The notes below the pieces were generated by a model. That model did not search any database, was not told the origin of the DNA, and worked only from the letters and a program-made list of their open reading frames with translations. Below, in pieces: positions 50,261 to 57,850 of a stretch of 64,000 nt of DNA. The position numbers and the translations under genes are program-made. The stretch's first letter is position 1. Every line of letters starts with the position of its first letter. The DNA is from Sphingomonas psychrolutea (GTDB lineage Bacteria > Pseudomonadota > Alphaproteobacteria > Sphingomonadales > Sphingomonadaceae): NCBI RefSeq assembly GCF_014636175.1, contig NZ_BMDW01000003.1, positions 186,001 through 250,000 on the forward strand. Direction: 5' to 3'.

Positions 50261-51948
50261 ACGCTCTTACTCCGCTGTTTCATCAAACTCTCGATCTCGC
50301 TGTCGGCGATCTCCGCCTCCGGGAACACATCAAGCGCCGCTCGGACCATCGGACTCGCCATGATTTCGGCCTTGAACGATTCATACTGCGCCGCATCGAG
50401 CTCGCGCAGCGTTGCTGCACCCGGCGTGTCGGCAGTGGTGATCTTCCAGTTACGCGCCGTGGCGCTCTTCAGCGCCCCCGCAAGTTCGCCGATCAGATCG
50501 GACGGTAACGGCCGCGCCGAGCTTAGCACGAGATCGGTCCCGCTGAGACTGACGAGGCTGGCATGATGCCGAACGCGCAGCGACAGGCCGATATTCCGGG
50601 TCCGCTCAAGCAAGTCGATGATCTCCGAGATCGATGCAGGCAAGGCCGCCTCGGCCGAAGCACCCGCCGGCGCCGCCACCGGTGCCACGGGCGCGGAGAT
50701 CGCCATCGGCGCACCATTCTGGATCATCCGCGCCAGCTCGCCCGGATCCGGCAAGGTCGAGGCATGGACCAGCCGCAACAGCGCCATCTCGCACGCCTCG
50801 ATCGGCATCGCCGCGCGGCCGACCTCTTCATGCCCCTTGAGCAGCAATTGCCACAGCCGGTGGAGCGCGGCGAAGGACAGCGACGCGGCCCAGCCCTGCA
50901 GCGCCTCGCGCTCCTCGGTCGCTTGCCCCGGCTCAACCGCCGCGCCGAGCTTGACCAGCGTGGTCGCGTGGACCGTCTCAAGCAGCCCGCGCAGCACGCC
51001 GAGCGGATCGACGCCGAGATCATATTGCCGCCGCAGCGCCGCGAGCGCCCCGATGCCGTCGCCGCCGAGCAGCAGCGTCATCAAATCGCGGATCGCACCA
51101 CGATCGGACAGACCGAGCATGTCGCGCACGGCGGCGGCACTCACCGCGCCGCCGTCCATATCGGCATGCGCGATCGCCTGATCGAGGATCGACAGACCGT
51201 CGCGCGCCGACCCTTCCGCCGCGCGCGCGATCAGTCCGAGCGCCTCGGGCTCGGCGCTCACACCCTCAGCGTCGAGCACGCGAGCGAAGTGATCCGCGAG
51301 CTTTTCCGCCGGAATACGGCGCAAATCGAAGCGCTGGCAGCGCGACAGCACCGTCACCGGCACCTTGTTCACTTCGGTCGTGGCGAGCACGAACTTCACG
51401 CCCTCGGCCGGTTCCTCGAGCGTCTTCAACAGCGCGTTGAACGCGTTCTTGGACAGCATATGGACTTCGTCGATGATGTAGATCTTGTAGCGCGCGACGA
51501 ACGCGGTCATCCGCGAGGCATCGATCACCGCGCGCATGTCATCGACGCCGGTATGGCTCGCGGCGTCCATCTCGATCACGTCGATATGGCGGCCCTCGGC
51601 GATGCCGACGCATGGCTCGCAACGCCCGCACGGATCGATCGTCGGCCCGCCCTGCCCGTCCGGCCCGATGCAGTTGAGCGCCTTGGCGAGCAAGCGCGCG
51701 GTCGAGGTCTTGCCGACGCCGCGCACACCGGTGAGCAGAAAGGCATGCGCGAGCCGCCCGCGGCGGATCGCATTGCCGAGCGTGGTGACCATCGCATCCT
51801 GGCCGATGAGTTCGGCAAAGGTCTGCGGGCGGTATTTGCGGGCGAGGACGCGGTAGGCTTCGCTCTTCGGCGGCGCGGGGGGTTCGCCCAAGTCAAAGCC
51901 GGGGGTGTCGTCGGCTGGGCCGCCAAGGAGATCGGAGGAGTCGGACAT
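50257..51948 (-). CDS. dnaX: DNA polymerase III subunit gamma/tau
   Basis: A 563-residue clamp-loader ATPase. YRVLARKYRPQTFAELIGQDAMV; Walker A GVRGVGKTSTARLLAKALNC; zinc module CGRCEPCVGIAEGRHIDVIEMDAASHTGVDD; Walker B YIIDEVHMLSKNAFNALLKTLEEP. The C-terminal tau part (about 400-563) is shorter than in E. coli tau (643 residues), with no clear slip site seen. A short acidic N-terminal extension (residues 1-30) is present. Confidence 0.96.
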   Translation of the reverse strand: MSDSSDLLGGPADDTPGFDLGEPPAPPKSEAYRVLARKYRPQTFAELIGQDAMVTTLGNAIRRGRLAHAFLLTGVRGVGKTSTARLLAKALNCIGPDGQGGPTIDPCGRCEPCVGIAEGRHIDVIEMDAASHTGVDDMRAVIDASRMTAFVARYKIYIIDEVHMLSKNAFNALLKTLEEPAEGVKFVLATTEVNKVPVTVLSRCQRFDLRRIPAEKLADHFARVLDAEGVSAEPEALGLIARAAEGSARDGLSILDQAIAHADMDGGAVSAAAVRDMLGLSDRGAIRDLMTLLLGGDGIGALAALRRQYDLGVDPLGVLRGLLETVHATTLVKLGAAVEPGQATEEREALQGWAASLSFAALHRLWQLLLKGHEEVGRAAMPIEACEMALLRLVHASTLPDPGELARMIQNGAPMAISAPVAPVAAPAGASAEAALPASISEIIDLLERTRNIGLSLRVRHHASLVSLSGTDLVLSSARPLPSDLIGELAGALKSATARNWKITTADTPGAATLRELDAAQYESFKAEIMASPMVRAALDVFPEAEIADSEIESLMKQRSKSV

Positions 51949-52334
51949 TGCGCCCTATCTAGGGGCAGCGGGGGGGATTGTCGAAGGGTTGGTTTTGGCG
52001 GGCGGGCGTGTGCGTGGGACCGGCGTTAAAGTCGCAAAAGTTACGGTATCCCGCGTTTTTCGGGGAATGCTCGATGCGCGGAAGTTTAGGCTAAGGTTAG
52101 GGATAAACGCGGTTGCTTTGGCTATTGCGTGCGCAACGGCGCACGCCGTGGCTCCGCGCGTCCAGCTGGTTTTGGCGACAACGATGGGAAAGAGCAGCCG
52201 CGAGTTTGGCAGATCGCGCGGTTGTAGGACATATGTGTCGGTTTGGGGTGGGAGCCGGAATGGCCGCTTTGGAGCGACTGTTTGCAGTAAGCCGACATTT
52301 TTCTTCGCGCCTTGGCAGGTCAGCTACACGCCCT
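51949..52334. other. Intergenic region with no supported gene
   Basis: A 386-bp stretch between the dnaX start and a small minus-strand gene. It holds the 33-bp sequence shared with 38371-38403 (at 52078-52110). The open frame across it on the plus strand has no ribosome-binding site or recognisable family and is not called. The dnaX promoter must be in the left part. Confidence 0.6.
52078..52110. repeat. 33-bp sequence shared (inverted) with 38371-38403
   Basis: Matches the reverse complement of 38371-38403 at 31 of 33 positions; contains AGTTTAGGCTAA and GTTAGGGATAA. Here it is fully intergenic, about 130 bp before the dnaX start. Confidence 0.75.
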
Positions 52335-52544
52335 CTAATCGAGATCAGTCGCGATTGATTTCAAACGAGCCGATACTGGTCGTTCGCTCAACTCCCGTGT
52401 CAGTGCGGCCCACATCGCCTTGACCGTATCACGTTTTCCGGTTGAGCAACCAAGGCGGGCAATTTTGACGGTCATGAGTTCCGCGGCGCTGAGGGACCGG
52501 CGAAGCCGACGTTCCTGATAGCCGATGAAGTGGCCGGGTTTCAT
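52335..52544 (-). CDS. Small basic protein of unknown function
   Basis: A 69-residue protein, Arg/Lys-rich and probably helical (RRLRRSLSAAELMTVKIARLG, then AMWAALTRELSERP). Its ATG overlaps the stop of the next upstream small gene by ATGA, which supports translation of both. I recognise no family. Coding evidence is moderate. Confidence 0.5.
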   Translation of the reverse strand: MKPGHFIGYQERRLRRSLSAAELMTVKIARLGCSTGKRDTVKAMWAALTRELSERPVSARLKSIATDLD

Positions 52545-52714
52545 TCGACTGCCCGACGGAATGGAAACGCGTCGTCGCCGTGCGCCAGCATCTCATATTG
52601 TGTCGCCATTTCGACGTGGATTTGCCGAATACCCGCGTCGGTTGCCTTGTCGGCGAGCGAGCGCGCTTGGGAGGCGCGAACAGCATAATATGGACCTTTA
52701 CGATCTTCCTGCAT
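52541..52714 (-). CDS. Small conserved-looking hypothetical protein
   Basis: A 57-residue protein with ARSLADKATDAGIRQIHVEMATQYEMLAHGDD, a helical pattern common in short uncharacterised alphaproteobacterial proteins that describe an effector or regulator-like helix pair; no function is known. AGGAG lies 9 nt before the ATG. Upstream on the same strand, GTTATACTTT could give a -10 box. Coupled to the next small gene by ATGA. Confidence 0.6.
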   Translation of the reverse strand: MQEDRKGPYYAVRASQARSLADKATDAGIRQIHVEMATQYEMLAHGDDAFPFRRAVE

Positions 52715-52927
52715 TGGAATTCTCCTGCCCGAAGCGGGAGCTTTGCAGACGCTCTCAGTCACCGACTCGCCATGCCAGTCTCGATGATACCAAAGTATAA
52801 CATATATTAGGGGACAGAGTCTCTCGCTAGATCAAAAGCTTTCCCTACAGGGAAACGCCCGATCTTTGCCGGCCAGTCGCGCCGAGAAGCGTTTGCTCGG
52901 CGAACGGCAGATTTCCTGAAATTGAAG

Positions 52928-53018
52928 CGACCCGGCAAAGCCGGGTCGTCGGACGGGCTTTGCCCGCCGGCCGCGCTTGCCTGCGTGGCGAGGCGCAGCC
53001 TCGCTCTCGCTGGCTGCG
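52928..53018. repeat. REP-like stem-loop array, copy B
   Basis: Hairpins GACCCGG-CAAA-GCCGGGTC, GGACGGGC-TT-TGCCCGCC and GCGAGGC-GCA-GCCTCGC follow one another, the first two matching copy A at 49847-49938. It ends next to the 3' end of the SRP RNA gene. Confidence 0.7.
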
Positions 53019-53020
53019 CG

Positions 53021-53113
53021 GTGGGAGCCGGAACGACCCGGGGCGAAATCGTTGTGGCTGCTGCCTTCCGGCCCTGACCAGGTTGGCGACGACCCCGTCC
53101 GCCCGACTCCCAC
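53021..53113 (-). ncRNA. ffs: 4.5S signal recognition particle RNA
   Basis: About 93 nt on the minus strand. The conserved Ffh-binding hairpin is present (CTGGTCAGGGCCGGAAGGCA, followed by GCAGCCAC). The ends GTGGGAG and CTCCCAC pair to close the molecule. No protein frame here is credible. It acts with Ffh and FtsY, both encoded in this window. Confidence 0.93.
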
Positions 53114-53153
53114 GGCGCATATGGCGGGGTCGGGCGGCGGGATCAAGGGCTGC

Positions 53154-53375
53154 TTAGCGGCGAACCGTGCGGCAGGTGCGGATGCGGCGGTGATGGCGAT
53201 ACTTTACCGTGCAGACGCGGCGGGTGTGCGGGCGATAGCCATCGCGCACGGTGTGGACGGTCCGCGTGCGCTCAACCACGCGACCGTGGCGCTCGGCCAT
53301 TTGAGCGCTGGCGCTGGCGGGAAGCATCGCGGCGGCGGCGATCAGGCCGGCGGACAACAGGGCTGCGAGTTTCAT
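53154..53375 (-). CDS. Small exported basic protein
   Basis: A 73-residue protein. A signal peptide (residues 1-24, cleavage at ASA-Q) precedes a very basic mature part of about 49 residues rich in Arg, His, Thr and Val (RTRTVHTVRDGYRPHTRR, CTVKYRHHRRIRTC), with two Cys that could pair. AGGAG before the ATG is good. It resembles short RHH-rich periplasmic proteins of sphingomonads; function unknown. Confidence 0.75.
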   Translation of the reverse strand: MKLAALLSAGLIAAAAMLPASASAQMAERHGRVVERTRTVHTVRDGYRPHTRRVCTVKYRHHRRIRTCRTVRR

Positions 53376-53434
53376 GCGATCATCTCCTGAACATTGCCCC
53401 AAAACCCATTTTCGGCGGCACCGGAGCGAAATGT

Positions 53435-53767
53435 TCAGCGGCCCTGCATGTTCCGTACTTCGCCCGGAATTCGCACCGTCAGCCCGTCGAGCGCTTGCGT
53501 CAGCAGAATCTGGCACGCGAGGCGCGAGGTGCGCGTGGCGCCGGCGGCGAGATCGAGCATGTCCTCCTCATCCTCGCTCGGCGGCGGGAGACGCGCGAAA
53601 TCCTCGGCCGCGACGATGACGTGGCAGGTCGAGCACGCCATTTGCCCCTCGCACGTACCCTCGAGCGGCTGGCCGTCGGCTTGCGCGACTTCGAGCAAGC
53701 GGTCGCCAGGATTGGCCGCGACGGTGCGCACCGCGCCGTCCAGTCCGATGAAGCGCACCTCGATCAT
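53435..53767 (-). CDS. fdx: [2Fe-2S] ferredoxin, ISC/adrenodoxin type
   Basis: A 110-residue electron carrier. Cluster cysteines are in GTCEGQMACSTCHVIV and the later RLACQILLT; SEDEEDMLDLA is the partner-binding acidic stretch typical of the adrenodoxin group. It probably gives electrons for Fe-S cluster assembly. ATGA overlap links it to the cysteine desulfurase upstream. Confidence 0.92.
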   Translation of the reverse strand: MIEVRFIGLDGAVRTVAANPGDRLLEVAQADGQPLEGTCEGQMACSTCHVIVAAEDFARLPPPSEDEEDMLDLAAGATRTSRLACQILLTQALDGLTVRIPGEVRNMQGR

Positions 53768-55026
53768 GCCGCGCGGTCTCCTATCGTCTGTTGCGCGTCG
53801 GCGGCGGCGATGATGCGGTCGATCGCCTCGGCCAATTCGGCTTCGGTGGTGTAGCGCCCGAAGCCGAGCCGGATGCTGGAGCGCGCCTGTGCCTCGCTGA
53901 GGCCCAGCGCGCGGAGCACGTGGCTGGAGCGGCCCGAGCCGCTCGCGCAGGCCGAGCCTGCGGAAAAGGCGATGTCGCGGAGGTCGGACATCAGGCGCGC
54001 GACGTCTAGGCCGTCGTGGCGGATGTTGAGGTTGCCGTAGTAGCGGTGCTGGGTGGAGCCGTTGATGTTCCATCCTCCCCTCCTTGGACGAGCGTCAGGA
54101 GAACCATGCCCCGCATGGTTCAGGTCATCCCGGTGGGATGACCGACCTGACGCTGGGGCGGGTTGGTATGGGGAGAGGGTAGACGCCGCCTCTGGCCGAC
54201 CCACCCTCAGCCCCTCCCTTCCAGGGAGGGGAGGCGTCAAGCCCAACCGCTCGGTCGCGATAACCCAAAGGCGTTCGATATGCACCGCGTCAGCCTCGCG
54301 CCGTTCCGCCATCAGGGCCGCCGCGCGACCGAAGCCGGCGCACAAAGCGGGCGAGAGCGTGCCCGAGCGCCCGCCTTCCTGATCGCCGCCGTGGAGCAGC
54401 GGCTCCAGCGTCACGCCGTCGCGGATCCACAACGCACCGATGCCCTTGGGGCCGTATATCTTGTGTGCGGAGAGCGCGATCAGGTCGCAGCCTTCGGGGA
54501 TGGGCACGCGCCCGTACCCCTGCACCGCATCGCACAGGAACAGCGCCCCGACCCGGTGCGCCGCTTCGGCCAGTTCGGTGATCGGCTGAACGACGCCGAT
54601 CTCGTTATTGACCAGCATCGCGGCAACCAGCCCGGTGCCCGGCTGGATCGCCGGATTCGCCGCAGCGAGATCAACAACGCCATCGACATCGACCGCCAAG
54701 ACCGTGGCCGATCGCCCGTGCCGCGCTTCAGCATCGACGGCATCGAGCACGGCGGCATGCTCGCTCGCGAGCGTCACCATCTCGCCAGTCGTGCCCTTGA
54801 TCGCCCAGTTGAGCGACTCGGTCGCGCCGCTGGTGAAGACGACACGCCCGCCCGGTGGCAACACGGCCGCGACCTGATCGCGCGCGAATTCGACCGCCGC
54901 TTTTGCCTTGCGCCCCGCGGCATGCGCCGAGTGCGGGTTGGCGTGCTGGTCGCGCAGCCATGGCAACATCGCATCGAGCGCCTCGGGCGCGAGCGGGGTG
55001 GTCGCCTGATAATCGAGGTAGATCAT
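53764..55026 (-). CDS. Cysteine desulfurase with in-frame palindromic insertion
   Basis: A 420-residue PLP enzyme that takes sulfur from cysteine. IYLDYQATTPL at the N-terminus; VVFTSGATESLNWAIKG; PLP Lys in ALSAHKIYGPKG; reactive Cys in SAGSACASGSG. At about residues 265-318, between ERLGLT and WNINGSTQHRYYGNLNI, sits a stretch rich in Pro, Arg, Gly and Ser encoded by the palindromic element 54074-54234, absent from the family. The enzyme may tolerate it as a surface loop. ATGA overlaps on both sides place it between a second desulfurase and fdx. Confidence 0.9.
   Translation of the reverse strand: MIYLDYQATTPLAPEALDAMLPWLRDQHANPHSAHAAGRKAKAAVEFARDQVAAVLPPGGRVVFTSGATESLNWAIKGTTGEMVTLASEHAAVLDAVDAEARHGRSATVLAVDVDGVVDLAAANPAIQPGTGLVAAMLVNNEIGVVQPITELAEAAHRVGALFLCDAVQGYGRVPIPEGCDLIALSAHKIYGPKGIGALWIRDGVTLEPLLHGGDQEGGRSGTLSPALCAGFGRAAALMAERREADAVHIERLWVIATERLGLTPPLPGREGLRVGRPEAASTLSPYQPAPASGRSSHRDDLNHAGHGSPDARPRRGGWNINGSTQHRYYGNLNIRHDGLDVARLMSDLRDIAFSAGSACASGSGRSSHVLRALGLSEAQARSSIRLGFGRYTTEAELAEAIDRIIAAADAQQTIGDRAA
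54074..54234. repeat. Palindromic element inside a cysteine desulfurase gene
   Basis: A 161-bp element bounded by CCTCCCCTCCTTGG and CCAGGGAGGGGAGG (13 of 14 match as inverted ends). Internal hairpins include CCATGC-CCC-GCATGG, GTCATCCC-GGT-GGGATGAC and CCCCTCCC-TTCCA-GGGAGGGG. It is translated in frame. Same CCTCCCC-ended family as 57851-57986 and 60342-60457. Confidence 0.85.
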
Positions 55027-56108
55027 GCCGCGAACGCCCGCGCCGCGCGCGAGATCGCGCGCCATTCCTTGATGAAGCGATCGACATCGGCCGCGCTGGT
55101 CGAGCGACCGAAACTGACGCGGACGACTTCGCGTGAGGCTTCCACGCTCCAGCCCATCGCGCCCAGCACATGGCTCGGCTTCATGCTGCCAGAGGAACAC
55201 GCGCTGCCGGCCGAGACCGCGATCCCGGCCATGTCGAAGCGGATCAACTGCGTCGCGGCGCCCAGGCCGGGCATGCGGTACGACCCGATCGCCGGGTGGC
55301 GCGGCGCGGCGGGCGCGACAATCTGCCCGCCCGAACGGGTGATCGCGTCGTCGAGTGTCGCACGAAGCAGGGACATCGCGGCGACATCCTCCGGCGCGGC
55401 CAGCGCTGCGGCGAAACCAAGTGCGCCGGGAAGATTCTCGGTCCCGCTCCGATAGCCGCGTTCTTGCCCGCCAGTCGGGCTGAGCGTCGCCACGTCGCGC
55501 ACCAGCAATGCGCCAACCCCCGGCGGCCCGCCGCGCTTGTGCGCGGAGATCGCGATGAAATCGGCGTGGTGCGCCACGTCCGCATCGGCCCCCGGCGGCA
55601 TTTGCGCGGCATCGACCAGCAACAGGCCGCCTGCGGCATGGACGATCCCGGCGATCGCGGCGATCGGCTGGCGCACGCCGGTTTCGCTGTTGCACCATTG
55701 CGCCGCGAGGAGCGTCGGCTGCCCGGCGAGCACGCGCTGCAAGTTCGCGGAATCGATCAGGCCATCGGTGCCGACGCGGAGCACATCGGCCGTAGGGGCC
55801 GCGCGAATCACCGCATCATGCTCGACCGCCGAGATCAGCCGCCGTGCCGCCACACCGCGCCCGAGCGCGATCGCCAGCGCCTCGCTCGCACCGCTGGTCA
55901 GGATCGTCTCGCCGCTCCAGCCATAAGCGGAAGCGATCCGCGCCCGCGCCGCCTCCAGCGCCGCGCGCGCGGCGCGGCCTTCGGCATGCGGCGAGGACGG
56001 GTTCGCCCAGTGCGTCATCGCCTCCGCCGCCGCCGCCATCGCCCCGGGCAGAATCGGCGTGGTGGCGGCGTGATCGAGATAAAGCCGGGAAGCGGGGTGG
56101 TCGGTCAA
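55023..56108 (-). CDS. Cysteine desulfurase, second copy
   Basis: A 361-residue PLP enzyme. LYLDHAATTPILPGAM at the N-terminus, ETILTSGASEALAIALG, PLP Lys in ISAHKRGGPPGVGALLV, RSGTENLPGALGF, and reactive Cys in SAGSACSSGSMKPSH. It is only moderately similar to the next gene, so the two may serve different acceptors. The best start is a TTG at 56108; no ATG fits. ATGA overlap with the second desulfurase. Confidence 0.88.
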   Translation of the reverse strand: MTDHPASRLYLDHAATTPILPGAMAAAAEAMTHWANPSSPHAEGRAARAALEAARARIASAYGWSGETILTSGASEALAIALGRGVAARRLISAVEHDAVIRAAPTADVLRVGTDGLIDSANLQRVLAGQPTLLAAQWCNSETGVRQPIAAIAGIVHAAGGLLLVDAAQMPPGADADVAHHADFIAISAHKRGGPPGVGALLVRDVATLSPTGGQERGYRSGTENLPGALGFAAALAAPEDVAAMSLLRATLDDAITRSGGQIVAPAAPRHPAIGSYRMPGLGAATQLIRFDMAGIAVSAGSACSSGSMKPSHVLGAMGWSVEASREVVRVSFGRSTSAADVDRFIKEWRAISRAARAFAA

Positions 56109-56172
56109 AAGGCGGTCGGTTCCGAAGTGATTGCGAAGGGGAGCGTTGTGCTTATATAGCGCGCAACTTCCC

Positions 56173-56207
56173 GCGCCCAAATATCTTGGGCTGCGCGCCC
56201 CTTTTTT
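56173..56207 (+). terminator. Hairpin plus T-run in the leader of the next hydrolase gene
   Basis: GCGCCCAA and TTGGGC-TGCGC form a stem with loop ATATC, followed by GCCCC and TTTTTT. It lies between a TATATAG-like -10 (near 56154) and the hydrolase start at 56222, so it would act on a leader transcript as an attenuator or terminator. No leader peptide was seen. Confidence 0.55.
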
Positions 56208-56221
56208 AGTCAGCAGGTCCG

Positions 56222-56878
56222 ATGCCAGAAGTCATTTTCCCCGGCCCCGACGGCCGTCTCGAAGGCCGTTTCATCCCCGCCCCGCGCCCGCGCGCGCCGG
56301 TCGCGATGATCCTCCACCCGCACCCGCAAGCCGGCGGCACGATGAACAATCACATCGTGCTGGAACTGTACAAGACCTTCCAGCGGCGTGGCTTCGCCGT
56401 GCTGCGCTTCAATTTCCGCGGCGTCGGCAAGAGCCAGGGGACGTTCGACAATGGCGTGGGCGAGCTCTCCGACGCGGCGAGCGCGCTCGACTGGGTGCAG
56501 AGCTTCCACCCCGAGGCCTCGACCACCTGGATCGCGGGAGTCAGCTTCGGCGCGTGGATCGGAATGCAACTTCTGATGCGCCGCCCGGAAATTCGCGGCT
56601 TCATCTCGGTCGCGCCGCCCGCCAACATGTACGACTTCACCTTTCTGGCCCCCTGCCCGGCGAGCGGCATCATCATCCAGGCCGAGAATGACGAAGTCTC
56701 GCCGCCGCTCGCGACGCAGAAGCTGGTCGACAAGCTGCGCACGCAAAAGCACATCACGATCCACCACGACACGATCCCCAAGGCGAACCATTTCTTTGAG
56801 CATGAAATGCCGCAGTTGATGGGGTCGGTGGACAAGTATCTGGACATGCGGCTCGATCCGAATTCACCGATTCGCTAG
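56222..56878 (+). CDS. Alpha/beta hydrolase (COG2945-type)
   Basis: A 218-residue cytosolic serine hydrolase. MILHPHPQAGGTMNNHIV, VLRFNFRGVGKSQG, nucleophile in IAGVSFGAWIGMQ, acid in IIQAENDEVSPP and His in KANHFFEHEM. Members act on unknown esters. It is divergent from the desulfurase operon; the leader holds a hairpin with a T-run. No clear ribosome-binding site stands out apart from AGCAGG. Confidence 0.88.
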   Translation: MPEVIFPGPDGRLEGRFIPAPRPRAPVAMILHPHPQAGGTMNNHIVLELYKTFQRRGFAVLRFNFRGVGKSQGTFDNGVGELSDAASALDWVQSFHPEASTTWIAGVSFGAWIGMQLLMRRPEIRGFISVAPPANMYDFTFLAPCPASGIIIQAENDEVSPPLATQKLVDKLRTQKHITIHHDTIPKANHFFEHEMPQLMGSVDKYLDMRLDPNSPIR

Positions 56879-56905
56879 AAGACGTCGATATTGAGGAGGG
56901 TAGCG

Positions 56906-57175
56906 ATGGACGTTCAAGCTGCTGTTGCAAAAGCAAAAAGCTATGTAACTCAGATTTTTGGCCCGGAAGGTGCGACCAATATCGGGCTGGAAGAGGTACG
57001 TTTCGACGATGAGAAATCGATTTGGAATGTAACGATCGGCTTCACGCGGCCATGGGACAATCCGTCAAGGTCTCCTCTCCTTCCAATTGCAGATAAGCGT
57101 ACCTACAAGGCGGTCGAGATAGACGATGGCGGCAATGTATTGGCCGTACGAAATCGTCACGCAACCGAGTTTTAA
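56906..57175 (+). CDS. Small protein paired with a PIN-domain gene
   Basis: An 89-residue protein with VAKAKSYVTQIFGPEGATNIGLEEVRFDDEKSIWNVTIGFTRPW, then a loop and KAVEIDDGGNVLAVRNR. This alternation of strand and helix resembles small alpha-beta domains of the PepSY type, but I cannot assign it. AT-richer than the surroundings. GAGGAGGG precedes the ATG. TAATG overlap with the PIN gene suggests a two-gene toxin-antitoxin-like module. Confidence 0.75.
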   Translation: MDVQAAVAKAKSYVTQIFGPEGATNIGLEEVRFDDEKSIWNVTIGFTRPWDNPSRSPLLPIADKRTYKAVEIDDGGNVLAVRNRHATEF

Positions 57176-57642
57176 TGTCGCACCGTGTCATTATAGACAC
57201 AAATCTGCTTTGCCTTTTGGCGGTGGGCAGAGTCGGTGTAGATTGGATTGCGCGTCATAAGCGTTTACAAGCCTATAACGCCCTTGATTACGAATTGCTC
57301 GCTCAAGTGCTTGGCGGATTTACACACTGGGTGACGACTCCTCATATCCTCGCAGAAACATCAAACCTAATTCGACAGACTTCGAACCCTTTGGCGAGTT
57401 TGGCCAGCGTATCGTTAGCTGAACTGATCTTGCAATCCGATGAACTGGCCGTTTCTGGTGTAACGGTCGTCAAAATACCCGAATATGTCCGGCTTGGTGT
57501 TACGGACGCTGCAATCCTTGCCTTGCTTGCCGACGGGTGTAGCCTGGTAAGTGTGGACTTTGATCTCTATATCGCAAGCGTTGCGGCAGGCCATAGCGCC
57601 ATAAATTTCAATCATTTGCGAGAGGATGCCGGACTCCTGTAG
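57175..57642 (+). CDS. PIN-domain protein, probable RNase
   Basis: A 155-residue protein. Acidic PIN residues are in VIIDTNLLCLLAVG (Asp8), ILAETSNLI (Glu), LGVTDAAILALL (Asp) and VSVDFDLY (Asp). It is longer than VapC toxins and has an extra helical insert after strand 1 (WIARHKRLQAYNALDYELLAQVLGGF). AT-rich with unusual codon use for this region. Translationally coupled to the 89-residue protein. Toxin or defence nuclease is a reasonable guess. Confidence 0.85.
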   Translation: MSHRVIIDTNLLCLLAVGRVGVDWIARHKRLQAYNALDYELLAQVLGGFTHWVTTPHILAETSNLIRQTSNPLASLASVSLAELILQSDELAVSGVTVVKIPEYVRLGVTDAAILALLADGCSLVSVDFDLYIASVAAGHSAINFNHLREDAGLL

Positions 57643-57664
57643 TAGTTCCAGCATGTGTAAGCCC

Positions 57665-57832
57665 TCACATCGTCCAGATCAGCACATTCCCGACCAGCAC
57701 CGCCGCCATCACCAGCATCAGCACGCCCTTGCGCGCGTTCTGGCGCTTGGCGATCAGCGTGCCGCCGCCGAGGAGGCAGGCGAAGGCCGCGAGCATCGCG
57801 ATGGCGGGGGCGAGCGATTCGAGCGTGGTCAT
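57665..57832 (-). CDS. Small two-helix membrane protein
   Basis: A 55-residue protein with two hydrophobic helices (about 8-27, APAIAMLAAFACLLGGGTLI, and 36-54) around a basic turn (AKRQNARKG). Starts ATG; the upstream CCCCCC gives no ribosome-binding site, so initiation is weak. Its start abuts a palindromic element. It lies downstream of the threonine-dehydratase-like gene on the same strand. Too short for many gene finders. Confidence 0.6.
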   Translation of the reverse strand: MTTLESLAPAIAMLAAFACLLGGGTLIAKRQNARKGVLMLVMAAVLVGNVLIWTM

Positions 57833-57850
57833 GGGGGGTTACTAACCATT

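Noticed and set aside
51905..52423. 172-codon plus-strand frame after dnaX
   Set aside because: No ribosome-binding site, low-quality sequence, no family; the region is treated as intergenic.
52832..53146. 104-codon minus-strand frame
   Set aside because: Overlaps the SRP RNA and a hairpin repeat; no coding features.
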